NCBI RefSeq assembly: GCF_025685545.1
Contig: NZ_JAGSYC010000025.1
Span: 682,001 to 746,000 of the forward strand
Origin: Granulicella paludicola
GTDB lineage: Bacteria; Acidobacteriota; Terriglobia; Terriglobales; Acidobacteriaceae
DNA: 64,000 bases
Direction of reading: 5' to 3'
Part shown: positions 8,456 to 16,182 of the stretch, piece by piece
How the letters are laid out: each line of letters begins with the position of its first letter
Numbering within the stretch: the stretch's first letter is position 1
Made by a program: the position numbers and the translations under genes
The notes under the pieces: generated by a model
What the model saw: only the letters and a program-made list of their open reading frames with translations
Database searches by the model: none
What the model was told of the DNA's origin: nothing

Positions 8456-9115
8456 ATGGATATACCAAAACTGTATGTGATCGCCGACCGCGCAACGCTA
8501 AACGCACGCAGGGTGAGCGTTGCTGCATTCGCTACGGAGCTGGCGCAGGCAGGTGTGCGGCTGGTGCAGTATCGCGATAAAGAAAATGGCCCGCAGGAGG
8601 TCTTGCGGGCTGCTGCGGAGATTTCGGCGGCGTTTGCAGGGCGAGAGGCCATGCTGGTGATGAATGACCGCGCTGATCTGGCGAAGCTGGCTGGCTGGAA
8701 CGCGGTGCATGTCGGGCAGGGAGACCTGCCGGTGCGCTCGGCTAAGCTGCTCGTGGGGGCTGTCGGCGTCTCCACGCACAATGGGACGCAGGTGCTGGAG
8801 GCGGATGCTGCGTTCGAGGCCTGCGAGGCGGACGGTGCGGCGGCTTTGGCTGGGTCGTGGGACTACATCGCCACGGGGCCGGTCTTTGCGACGGGAACGA
8901 AGAAGGATGCCGAGCCTGTTGTGGGGCTTGAGGGCGTGCGTCGGGCGAGGTCGCTGACCCAAAAGCCCCTGGTGGCCATTGGCGGCATTACGCGGGAGAA
9001 TGCGCAGAGTGTGATCCATGCCGGTGCGGACTCGGTGGCCGTGATCAGCGGGCTTTTTGTGCCGGGGATGACCGTAGCGGCGGTGGTGGAAGACTTTCTG
9101 CAGCGTTTACGGTAG
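8456..9115 (+). CDS. thiE: Thiamine-phosphate synthase
   Basis: Joins the pyrimidine (HMP-PP) and thiazole phosphates into thiamine monophosphate. 219 residues from ATG 8456; an in-frame GTG at 8441 would add five residues. The TIM-barrel signatures are in order: LYVIADRATL near the start, VQYRDKE, LVMNDRADLAKLAG, AVHVGQGDLP, then ATGPVFATGTKKDAEP binding pyrophosphate and IGGITRENAQSVIHAGADSV at the phosphate site. No other thiamine gene is nearby and no TPP riboswitch was recognised in the 88 bases upstream. It is followed by two permease genes, the first beginning 11 bases after the stop. Confidence 0.95.
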   Translation: MDIPKLYVIADRATLNARRVSVAAFATELAQAGVRLVQYRDKENGPQEVLRAAAEISAAFAGREAMLVMNDRADLAKLAGWNAVHVGQGDLPVRSAKLLVGAVGVSTHNGTQVLEADAAFEACEADGAAALAGSWDYIATGPVFATGTKKDAEPVVGLEGVRRARSLTQKPLVAIGGITRENAQSVIHAGADSVAVISGLFVPGMTVAAVVEDFLQRLR

Positions 9116-9126
9116 GTTGAAGGAAC

Positions 9127-10731
9127 GTGAATCCTCTCAAACCCATGGCTGGTCAAGAAGCAGGTCCTTCGCCTACGGCTCAGGATGACAAGGTCTCCGG
9201 CGCTGCAACCCAGCCGCACTTTGTGCAGGGCATGGGGCTGTTTTCGGCGACGGCCATCGTGATGGGCTCGATGATTGGGTCAGGCATCTTCATCGTGCCT
9301 GCGGATATGAGCCGCACCCTGGGTTCGCCCGCATTGCTGATTGCCGCATGGCTGGTGACGGCGGCGCTCACGATCATCGGAGCGCTGAGCTATGGCGAAC
9401 TCGCGGCGATGATGCCCAAGGCGGGCGGGCAATATGTGTACCTCCGCGAAGGTCTGGGGTCGATCTGGGGCTTTCTGTATGGGTGGACGCTGTTTCTCGT
9501 CATCCAGACAGGAACGATCGCCGCGGTGGGTGTGGCGTTTGGGAAGTTTCTCGGAGTTTTCTTCCCCAGCGTGAGCCAGACGAACTGGATCGTTCACATC
9601 GGCAGCGGCAACGTCGGACTGAGCACGGCGAACTTTGCGGCGATTGTGATTATTGTGCTGCTGACGTTTACGAACACGCGCGGGGTGAAGACCGGGGCGG
9701 CGATTCAGAATGTGTTTACCAGCGCGAAGGTGCTGGCGCTGCTGGCGGTGATTGGTGTCGGGCTGCTTTTATTTTTTGAGCACAAAGACGCAGAGGGACT
9801 CGCTGCAAACTTTGGCCATAACTTCTGGTCACTCGCGTTTACAAAGTACCAAGGCTTTTCCAGTAGTCAAGGGCACTCAGGACCAATGCTTCGTGCTGGG
9901 ATCTCGGAAATTGTTTTGAACGTCGCTATTGCCCTCGCCATCGTGCAAGTGGGGTCGCTTTTCTCTTCGGATGCTTGGAATAACGTGACCTTTACTGCAG
10001 GTGAGATTTCCAATCCAAAACGAAACCTTCCACTCTCGCTCGCCATCGGCACTGGAGTTGTACTTCTTCTCTACATTGCCTGCAATCTTGTGTATTTGAG
10101 TGTGCTACCGATGAATAGCATGTTCAACACTTCCACGTTTCATCCTCAAAGTCTGATGGAACTTGGGATAGCCGGTGCGAAACAGGACCGCGTTGCTACT
10201 GCCGTCTTGCAGGCTGCCTTCGGCGCCATCGGTGCGAAGCTGATGGCGGCGGCTATCCTTGTCAGTACCTTCGGCTGCGTGAATGGGATGCTGCTCGCGG
10301 GTGCTCGCGTCTATTACGCGATGAGCCGCGATGGGCTGTTCTTCAAGACGGTAGGCAAACTCGATCGGAAGTCGAACGCGCCGGTAAACTCTTTATGGAT
10401 GCAGTGCGCTTGGGCGTGCCTGCTGTGCCTGAGCGGCCAGTATGGCAACCTGCTGGACTACGTGATCTTCGCTGTGCTGGTGTTTTACGTGCTGACGATC
10501 GTGGCGTTGTTCCGCCTGCGACGCACGCAGCCGGATGCACCGCGACCCTATAAAGCGTTCGGCTATCCGGTGCTTCCGGCGCTGTATATCGTGATGGCGA
10601 CCTGGATTTGTGGTGTACTGTTGCGATACAAGCCTCAGTACACGTGGCCTGGGTTGATCCTCGTGCTGTTGGGATTGCCGGTGTACGCGATCTGGCAGCG
10701 ACAAGCGAAGAAGGCACTGATTGGCGAGTAG
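9127..10731 (+). CDS. APC-superfamily amino acid permease (LAT/SteT-like)
   Basis: 534 residues with about 12 predicted membrane segments, inner membrane. The first helix contains the family signature GSMIGSGIFIVPADM, and helices 2-3 read LSYGELAAMMPKAGGQYVY, as in SteT/LAT-type exchangers; the substrate is not determinable. The GTG at 9127 has AAGGA too close upstream, and ATG 9145 is an alternative start. Residues 10-22 are encoded by a copy of the family C intergenic repeat, so the N-terminus may not be native. The stretch 9785-10215 is noticeably less GC-rich and uses other codons than its flanks (24 G+C in 60 bases at 10081-10140 by hand count, 36 in 60 at 9421-9480). The next gene is a second permease. 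Confidence 0.9.
   Translation: MNPLKPMAGQEAGPSPTAQDDKVSGAATQPHFVQGMGLFSATAIVMGSMIGSGIFIVPADMSRTLGSPALLIAAWLVTAALTIIGALSYGELAAMMPKAGGQYVYLREGLGSIWGFLYGWTLFLVIQTGTIAAVGVAFGKFLGVFFPSVSQTNWIVHIGSGNVGLSTANFAAIVIIVLLTFTNTRGVKTGAAIQNVFTSAKVLALLAVIGVGLLLFFEHKDAEGLAANFGHNFWSLAFTKYQGFSSSQGHSGPMLRAGISEIVLNVAIALAIVQVGSLFSSDAWNNVTFTAGEISNPKRNLPLSLAIGTGVVLLLYIACNLVYLSVLPMNSMFNTSTFHPQSLMELGIAGAKQDRVATAVLQAAFGAIGAKLMAAAILVSTFGCVNGMLLAGARVYYAMSRDGLFFKTVGKLDRKSNAPVNSLWMQCAWACLLCLSGQYGNLLDYVIFAVLVFYVLTIVALFRLRRTQPDAPRPYKAFGYPVLPALYIVMATWICGVLLRYKPQYTWPGLILVLLGLPVYAIWQRQAKKALIGE
9155..9190 (+). repeat. Dispersed repeat, family C, inside the start of the permease gene
   Basis: AAGAAGCAGGTCCTTCGC then CTCAGGATGACAA, nearly the same as the intergenic copy at 30587-30621, with three extra bases in the middle. 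It encodes residues 10-21 of the permease as annotated. Confidence 0.75.
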
Positions 10732-10776
10732 TGGTTTGTGATTCGTAAGATAGGAAACAGGAGAAGACTCTAGGCA

Positions 10777-12402
10777 ATGGCGAAACTTTTTGCAACGAAG
10801 TCGATGGCAGTTCTGATGGCCGAATCGGAGGCCACAGGCGAAGGCACGTTGAAGCGATCGCTTGGACCATTCCAGCTGACCGCGCTGGGTGTAGGAGCTG
10901 TGATCGGAGCGGGCATCTTTGTGCTGGCTGGTCTGGGCGCTCATTACGCTGGCCCCGGCCTGATGCTCTCGTTCGTGCTGAGTGGACTGGGTTGCGCGTT
11001 TGCCGGGCTCTGCTATGCCGAGTTCGCCGCAATGATTCCGCTGGCTGGATCGGCTTACACCTATGCCTACGCTACGCTGGGCGAGCTGGTGGCATGGATC
11101 ATCGGTTGGGACCTGACGCTCGAGTATGCGATGGGCGCCAGCACCGTTAGCTCGGGCTGGTCGAACCATTTTATTGAGCTGATGCAGATCTTCCATATCA
11201 ATTTTCCGCTGTGGCTGGCGTATGACCACTGGACGGCGCTGGGCGTTGCTGTCGAAAATGTTTGCCGTCAGGTGATGGCGACGAACTATCCGTCGCTGAT
11301 CGCCGGTTCGCAGGAGTACATTACGCAGCTGGGTGCGCTGAAAGCAGCTCCGACTGCGGACGTGATTGCGCGCGCGCATGTGCTGCTGGGCGCTCCTGTT
11401 CTCTTCGGCCACGAGATCGGTCTTAACCTCCCCGCGTTCATCATCGCCATGCTGGTCACGTCGATTCTCGCGATCGGTATTCAGGAGTCGGCGAAGTTCA
11501 ACTCCGGCATCGTGGTGTTGAAGGTGGCGGTCGTGCTGTTCGTGTTGGGCCTCGGTTCACACTATGTGCATCCGGCTAACTGGGGCGCGAACTGGCACCA
11601 GTTTGCTCCGTTCGGATTTGCGGGCATCGGCGCTGGAGCGGCGTATATCTTCTTCGCGTACATCGGCTTCGATGCTGTTTCGACGACGGCGCAGGAGGCG
11701 AAGAACCCGCAGCGCGATCTGCCGATCGGCATCATCGTCTCGCTGGCTGTCTGTACGCTGCTGTATATCGGCGTAGCTGCTGTACTGACGGGCATGGTGC
11801 CGTGGCAGCAGGTGAGCATTGAAGCTCCGATTGCGCGCGCATTCCTCGATCGCGGCCTGCCCTGGGCGAGTGACATTATCACTGCGGGTGCCCTGGCTGG
11901 ATTGACGAGTGTGATGTTGGTCATGCTTCTTGGTCAGACCCGCGTGCTGTACGCGATGGCAAACGATGGCTTGCTGCCGAAGAAGTTCTTCGCTGAGGTG
12001 CATCCGAAGTTCCGGACACCGTTCAAGAACACCTATCTGGTCGGGCTTATCGCTGCGATCGTGGGCGCTCTGACGCCGATCGACGATATCGGCAAGATGG
12101 TGAACATCGGAACGCTGCTGGCGTTCGTGATCGTGTGCATCTCGATCATCGTGTTGCGCCGCACTGACCCTGACAAGGCTCGTCCGTTCCGCACGCCGTG
12201 GGTACCGCTGGTGCCGATTCTCGGAGTGCTTTTCAACGGCTACATGATGATCAAGCTGGGTTGGTTGAACTGGGCCCGTCTCATTATCTGGCTCATCATT
12301 GGTCTGGTGGTGTACTTCACCTATGGGCAGAAGCACAGCCGGGTGCAGCAGAACCTGCTGCCGGGCGAACTTGATCCTGGTGCGGATAGCCCCGGAGCGT
12401 AA
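10777..12402 (+). CDS. APC-superfamily cationic amino acid transporter (YfnA/CAT-like)
   Basis: 541 residues, inner membrane. After a hydrophilic 30-residue N-terminus, the first helix reads ALGVGAVIGAGIFVLAGLGA and the second region FAGLCYAEFAAMIPLAGSAY, typical of the CAT/YfnA branch. A long periplasmic loop near residues 150-205 separates early helices. Predicted substrate: basic or broad-range amino acids, from family only. Start ATG 10777 follows CAGGAGAAG. It is only distantly like the preceding permease (about 45 bases away, same strand), so the pair is not a recent duplication. The stop lies 3 bases from that of the convergent 926-residue gene, and a hairpin at 12428-12451 inside that gene could end transcription. 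Confidence 0.93.
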   Translation: MAKLFATKSMAVLMAESEATGEGTLKRSLGPFQLTALGVGAVIGAGIFVLAGLGAHYAGPGLMLSFVLSGLGCAFAGLCYAEFAAMIPLAGSAYTYAYATLGELVAWIIGWDLTLEYAMGASTVSSGWSNHFIELMQIFHINFPLWLAYDHWTALGVAVENVCRQVMATNYPSLIAGSQEYITQLGALKAAPTADVIARAHVLLGAPVLFGHEIGLNLPAFIIAMLVTSILAIGIQESAKFNSGIVVLKVAVVLFVLGLGSHYVHPANWGANWHQFAPFGFAGIGAGAAYIFFAYIGFDAVSTTAQEAKNPQRDLPIGIIVSLAVCTLLYIGVAAVLTGMVPWQQVSIEAPIARAFLDRGLPWASDIITAGALAGLTSVMLVMLLGQTRVLYAMANDGLLPKKFFAEVHPKFRTPFKNTYLVGLIAAIVGALTPIDDIGKMVNIGTLLAFVIVCISIIVLRRTDPDKARPFRTPWVPLVPILGVLFNGYMMIKLGWLNWARLIIWLIIGLVVYFTYGQKHSRVQQNLLPGELDPGADSPGA

Positions 12403-12405
12403 GCC

Positions 12406-15186
12406 TCACGAAGGTTGGTTCGTAGGGGAGCCCGGCGATGCTGCCGGGCTCTTCTGCGTTTGTGTGGGCGTAGCAGGAGCAGATTTCTTCGAGGAGCCCT
12501 CGCTCGCAGGTTGTTTCTCCGACTGCTGTCCTTCTCCGGAAGACTTTTCCTTCTCGGAGGTCGACCTGCCCGCGCGATGCGTGCGATTCGAGGGCGGGGC
12601 CGGGAAGATGACTGAATCGACCGTCGCAGGATCGTCGCGCAACTTCAGGAAGACTGTGTACGCCGCGGGGTGAGGCACCGTGAGAGCGTTGCCGGTATAG
12701 CCATCAGGTACCGGCGTCGAGACCGTAAAAGTCGGGTCCGTCGATATGGCCTGCACGAGGAAGAGGTTGCTGCCAGTCAGGGTGCAGGGCTGGGATTCCG
12801 CTTCTGGGCATTGCAGTTGCGTTAGCGTCGGCAGTCGCACCAAGGTGACAAAGGGAAGCCAGTCGCTCGTGGCAGCTTTGTCTCCCGGGAAGACAGCGCG
12901 CAGGTGCAACGCTCCAAAGGCACTGGGTCCGAAGGAGCGCAGCGGGTCAAGCGTGGCCACCACGGTGTGAGGATCCTGCAGGAGTAGACCGCCCGAGGGC
13001 GCAAGCGTCAATACCGTGCGCAGGGTACCGTCGAGAGTCTCGATCTCGATCTGTCCGTTGCGTGGAAAGTTGCTCTGGCTCTTTACGGTGAAGGTGAGGC
13101 TTGTGCTGAGTGGCAGGTCGTCTGGATTGGGCAGAGCAATGAGAGAGTTGGTCGGCGCAGCGGTCTTGCTGAGTAGTGAAAGCGAAGGTCGGGGGGAGCC
13201 GACCGTCACAGGTACGGTGATCGATCGTCCGTCGTGCAGGTTTAATTTCGCAGAGAGGTGGTCGCCATCGTGGATCGAGGGCGGCGGCAGCGTTGCAGGC
13301 AGAGCGAGGCGAAGCGTGTCTTTTCCATCGGAAGAGGTAAGGCCGTCCGGTGTCGGCGAAAAGACGAGGTCTCCGAGCATCAGCTGCGAAACTTCGTTCA
13401 GGTGCGACCCCATCAGCTGGAGTGAGCGATCTCCGGCATGAAGTTCGACGCCGGTGATATTTGCAGGCTCCGCGAAGGTACGCGCGGCGAGTTTATCGGG
13501 CTTCGGCTGATCGAACTGCTGGATGTCGAGGTTTAGGTCACCTGGCGTGATGTTGTGATCGAGCGGCAGAGTGAGCGCCAGCACCTGGTCAAGAGGTTGA
13601 GCTTCAGGGGCAGGCGTTGCCTCTGGCGTATCCGAGGGTGGGGTCAGAGGCTCGGGTTTGAAGGCGATGTTGATGTTGGCCCGCACGCCGTTGGGCCTAG
13701 CCGTGATCGTATGCACGCACGAGGTACCTGAAGAGGCGAGCAGCAACTGTACGTTACGGCCAGCGATCAGGTCGGGATTGGCATCTCCGCGGGCGACAAT
13801 GTGCCAACCGGAGCCGGGGAGTTGCTGCAGGGGCATGGTCGGTCCAGTAAAGCTGTCGAAGCCCCATCGGCCCATGACGGTGCCTGTCAGCAGGACCGGC
13901 TTGGGCTGAGTCGCCACAGGCGCCGGAGTTCGGGTGACTGGCGCTGCGGGTCCAGTATCGGCGGACGCCAGGGGTTGCGGCTGCGGCAGGAGAACGTGGT
14001 GCTCGGGCGTCTGCTGCAGTACAAGGCCGCCGAAGTAGGCATCAGGCACCAGAGGGATGTCCGGTTGAGTGGGAGCTCCGGGGGGTGTGTTCAGGTGCAA
14101 CACGAGATTATGCGCGAAGTCGGCGGAGAAGACCAGCGGAGCGCCCTCGGTAGGGAGTACGACCGAGGGTTGAATGAGGCAGCTAACGTGGTTGGGGTCG
14201 GCGGCGCGCAAAGGTGGAGGAGTTGCCGCCTGCACGGCGGGCAGAGCTATGACCAGCACAGACTTCGGATTATGGAAGGAGGGTGGTGTGTTCAGGCGCA
14301 GGTTCATCTGCTCGGCCTGTGGGAAGCTGATGGCGGGGATGTATTGGAACTGCGCCGTGTGCAGGCTGCCCATAATGCGAATCACGTCGACAATGGCGCC
14401 CACGTAGGCGGAGTAGACGCCAGCGCCCAAAGCCTGCGTGTAGCTGGCCTGCTGGATGAGATCGGAACCTGGTCCATTCGAAAGTGCATTGATGACGGTC
14501 TGCCCATGGCCATCGTCCAGCACGACCTGGGTGCCGGTCTGCGTCAGACAGCTGAATTGTGTATCGACTGGGCGCTTGAAGCAGTCTGCATTGGGCTTCA
14601 AGGCGAGAGTGCGCGCCAGCAGATCGGAGTGCTTTTGCAGGTCGGCCGGATCGGCTGGAGGTACGCGGCGAATGTCGGCGATGTACTTTTCGATGCGTGC
14701 CTCTTCGAAGCCAGCCTCGATCAGATCCTGGGAGGCGCGGACAAAGGAGCCTGGACGACCTTGGACTGCGGAACGTAGCGTAGAGAAATCACCGCCGGTT
14801 TCGGGCGCCATGAAGATCAGCGCCTGCTGGGCTTCGGCGGGCACGGTGATAAAGACGCCTTCGGCGCGGACGTGATGGTCCCAGGTCTCAACACGGGTAA
14901 ACCATTCCGGGGGCGGAGGGTTGGTGGTGCCTCGCAAGAACGTAACGATCAGCAGATACTTGACCGACTGGGTGGGTGGCAGGTCGGGGTGAATCCAAAG
15001 CTTGTCGCCGGGCTTCAGTGTGGGAACCTGGGCGATTGGCAACGTGACGCCGTTGCGGGTAACGCGCACATCGATCTTGGGACCGACGAGGTCAAAGCGC
15101 GCGGTGGCCTGCGCCTGCGCATGCGGCAGGCCAAAGGTGAGGAGCAGCGAGAGGAGCGTAACCGTCTTGCGGGTGAAATACCCCAT
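12406..15186 (-). CDS. Large secreted protein of unknown function (926 residues)
   Basis: I do not recognise the family. From ATG 15186 the protein begins with a clear Sec signal peptide (FTRKTVTLLSLLLTFGL, ending PHAQAQA). The mature part is rich in Pro, Thr and Leu with many short beta-like segments. Residues near 420-450 form a Pro/Ala linker (PAAPVTRTPAPVATQPKP). The last 60 residues are Ser/Lys/Glu/Pro-rich (RSTSEKEKSSGEGQQSEKQ) and look disordered. Cysteines are few and partly paired, which suits an extracytoplasmic place. The frame is open 44 codons further up, but that extension has no signal peptide at its start. Codon use and GC fit the neighbours. It diverges from the membrane-protein/DNase II genes across 175 bases, so a shared control region is plausible; a joint function is inference only. 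Confidence 0.8.
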   Translation of the reverse strand: MGYFTRKTVTLLSLLLTFGLPHAQAQATARFDLVGPKIDVRVTRNGVTLPIAQVPTLKPGDKLWIHPDLPPTQSVKYLLIVTFLRGTTNPPPPEWFTRVETWDHHVRAEGVFITVPAEAQQALIFMAPETGGDFSTLRSAVQGRPGSFVRASQDLIEAGFEEARIEKYIADIRRVPPADPADLQKHSDLLARTLALKPNADCFKRPVDTQFSCLTQTGTQVVLDDGHGQTVINALSNGPGSDLIQQASYTQALGAGVYSAYVGAIVDVIRIMGSLHTAQFQYIPAISFPQAEQMNLRLNTPPSFHNPKSVLVIALPAVQAATPPPLRAADPNHVSCLIQPSVVLPTEGAPLVFSADFAHNLVLHLNTPPGAPTQPDIPLVPDAYFGGLVLQQTPEHHVLLPQPQPLASADTGPAAPVTRTPAPVATQPKPVLLTGTVMGRWGFDSFTGPTMPLQQLPGSGWHIVARGDANPDLIAGRNVQLLLASSGTSCVHTITARPNGVRANINIAFKPEPLTPPSDTPEATPAPEAQPLDQVLALTLPLDHNITPGDLNLDIQQFDQPKPDKLAARTFAEPANITGVELHAGDRSLQLMGSHLNEVSQLMLGDLVFSPTPDGLTSSDGKDTLRLALPATLPPPSIHDGDHLSAKLNLHDGRSITVPVTVGSPRPSLSLLSKTAAPTNSLIALPNPDDLPLSTSLTFTVKSQSNFPRNGQIEIETLDGTLRTVLTLAPSGGLLLQDPHTVVATLDPLRSFGPSAFGALHLRAVFPGDKAATSDWLPFVTLVRLPTLTQLQCPEAESQPCTLTGSNLFLVQAISTDPTFTVSTPVPDGYTGNALTVPHPAAYTVFLKLRDDPATVDSVIFPAPPSNRTHRAGRSTSEKEKSSGEGQQSEKQPASEGSSKKSAPATPTQTQKSPAASPGSPTNQPS
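12428..12453 (+). terminator. Hairpin overlapping the 3' end of the opposing gene
   Basis: GAGCCCGGC (12428-12436) pairs with GCCGGGCTC (12443-12451), 9 bp with a 6-base loop, then TTCTGCGTTT. It lies 26 bases after the permease stop codon and inside the last codons of the minus-strand gene. Confidence 0.45.
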
Positions 15187-15361
15187 AGGTCTTAGTTTAG
15201 ATGCGACCTCGCCGAGATTGTTGCTGTGGAGGATCTCATGCAGACCAAATCGAAGGGGGGCCATCCGAATGCAACAGAGAAAAGTGGTTGGAGAGAAAGA
15301 TATTGTTGCTACTGACAAAGACTGGTGCTAGCATCGGCGCGTTCCTACAAACCAAATCTAT

Positions 15362-15685
15362 ATGTCACCTGCTGTGATCCTGGGCCTGGAGTTTCGAGGT
15401 TTTCTCGCGCTGCTTGCAGCGACGTTCGCCTATCGCATGTTGACCGGGCGACTGTCGCTGGCCGGACTGTTTGCGGACAAGACGCGCAACCAGCCCGTGA
15501 GCCCGGAGCGGGTGCAGCTTTTGATTTCAACGATCGCGGTGAGTGCTCGGATTGTCGGCCAGGCAGCGCACGGCAGCACGGTGTTTCCAACGGTATCAAC
15601 GCAGGAGCTTGTGGTGTTTGGGGCCAGTAGCGGCGTGTACATGTCTGTGAAGGCCGCCAAGATGTGGTTGCTAAAGACGATCTAA
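15362..15685 (+). CDS. Small membrane protein, paralogue of the next gene
   Basis: 107 residues, about three hydrophobic segments (roughly 4-22, 50-66 and 82-98). Its layout copies that of the next protein: an N-terminal helix, a polar stretch with LSLAGLF, then S-x-E-R-V-Q-L-L leading into a hydrophobic segment, VFP, and a last segment ending GVYMSVKAAK. The neighbour has S-x-S-R-L-Q-L-L, VFP and STYAVGKG at the same places. This supports an old tandem duplication. Family unknown to me. ATG 15362 lacks a clear ribosome site. Stop TAA at 15683-15685 lies within the ribosome site of the next gene, so the two are translated from one mRNA. Confidence 0.75.
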   Translation: MSPAVILGLEFRGFLALLAATFAYRMLTGRLSLAGLFADKTRNQPVSPERVQLLISTIAVSARIVGQAAHGSTVFPTVSTQELVVFGASSGVYMSVKAAKMWLLKTI

Positions 15686-15697
15686 GGAGAGATGACG

Positions 15698-16147
15698 ATG
15701 GGTTTGATGCAGACGATCTGCGGTTACGGTGTGTGCCTGTTCATGGGGCTGCTTTGCGCGACCTTGCTGTGGTTTATCTGGACCGACAAGATCGACCTTT
15801 CGAAGGTGTTGTCGGAGGCGAACGGCTCCGCAAGCATCTCGCGCCTGCAGTTGCTGATCTTTACCCTCGTGGTCGCGATCAGCCTCTTCATGATGGTGGA
15901 GACCAATCATGTGTTTCCGGCGATTCCTGACGGCATACTGACGCTGCTGGGGATCAGTGCGAGCACCTATGCGGTCGGCAAAGGAATCTCCTACAGCCGC
16001 GATGAAGGTGTGACCACGCCGGAGGAGCGCGCTGCCGTGCGAAATAGCGCTCAGCAGATGTCGAATACGGGTGCAGCGGTCGCCGCCGACGCCTCAAACG
16101 TGGTGTCATCGGGTGCTGATCCTTCTCCTGCAAACACCAACAACTAG
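15698..16147 (+). CDS. Small membrane protein, paralogue of the preceding gene
   Basis: 149 residues from ATG 15698, which is spaced correctly from AAGGAGA at 15684-15690; ATG 15692 is too close. Three hydrophobic segments: about 5-27, 48-64 and 78-92. Between the first two lies WTDKIDLSKVLSEANGSASI, then SRLQLLIFTLVVAISL. The C-terminal 45 residues are hydrophilic, Ala/Ser/Asn-rich and probably disordered, a part that its paralogue lacks. The gene is followed after 35 bases by the DNase II-like gene on the same strand, so the three form one operon. The S-x-x-R-x-Q-L-L element preceding a helix is shared by both paralogues and may be a functional or packing motif; no function is known to me. 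Confidence 0.78.
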   Translation: MGLMQTICGYGVCLFMGLLCATLLWFIWTDKIDLSKVLSEANGSASISRLQLLIFTLVVAISLFMMVETNHVFPAIPDGILTLLGISASTYAVGKGISYSRDEGVTTPEERAAVRNSAQQMSNTGAAVAADASNVVSSGADPSPANTNN

Positions 16148-16182
16148 AACGTTGTCGGGCGCGATTGCTGAGGAGAAAGACG

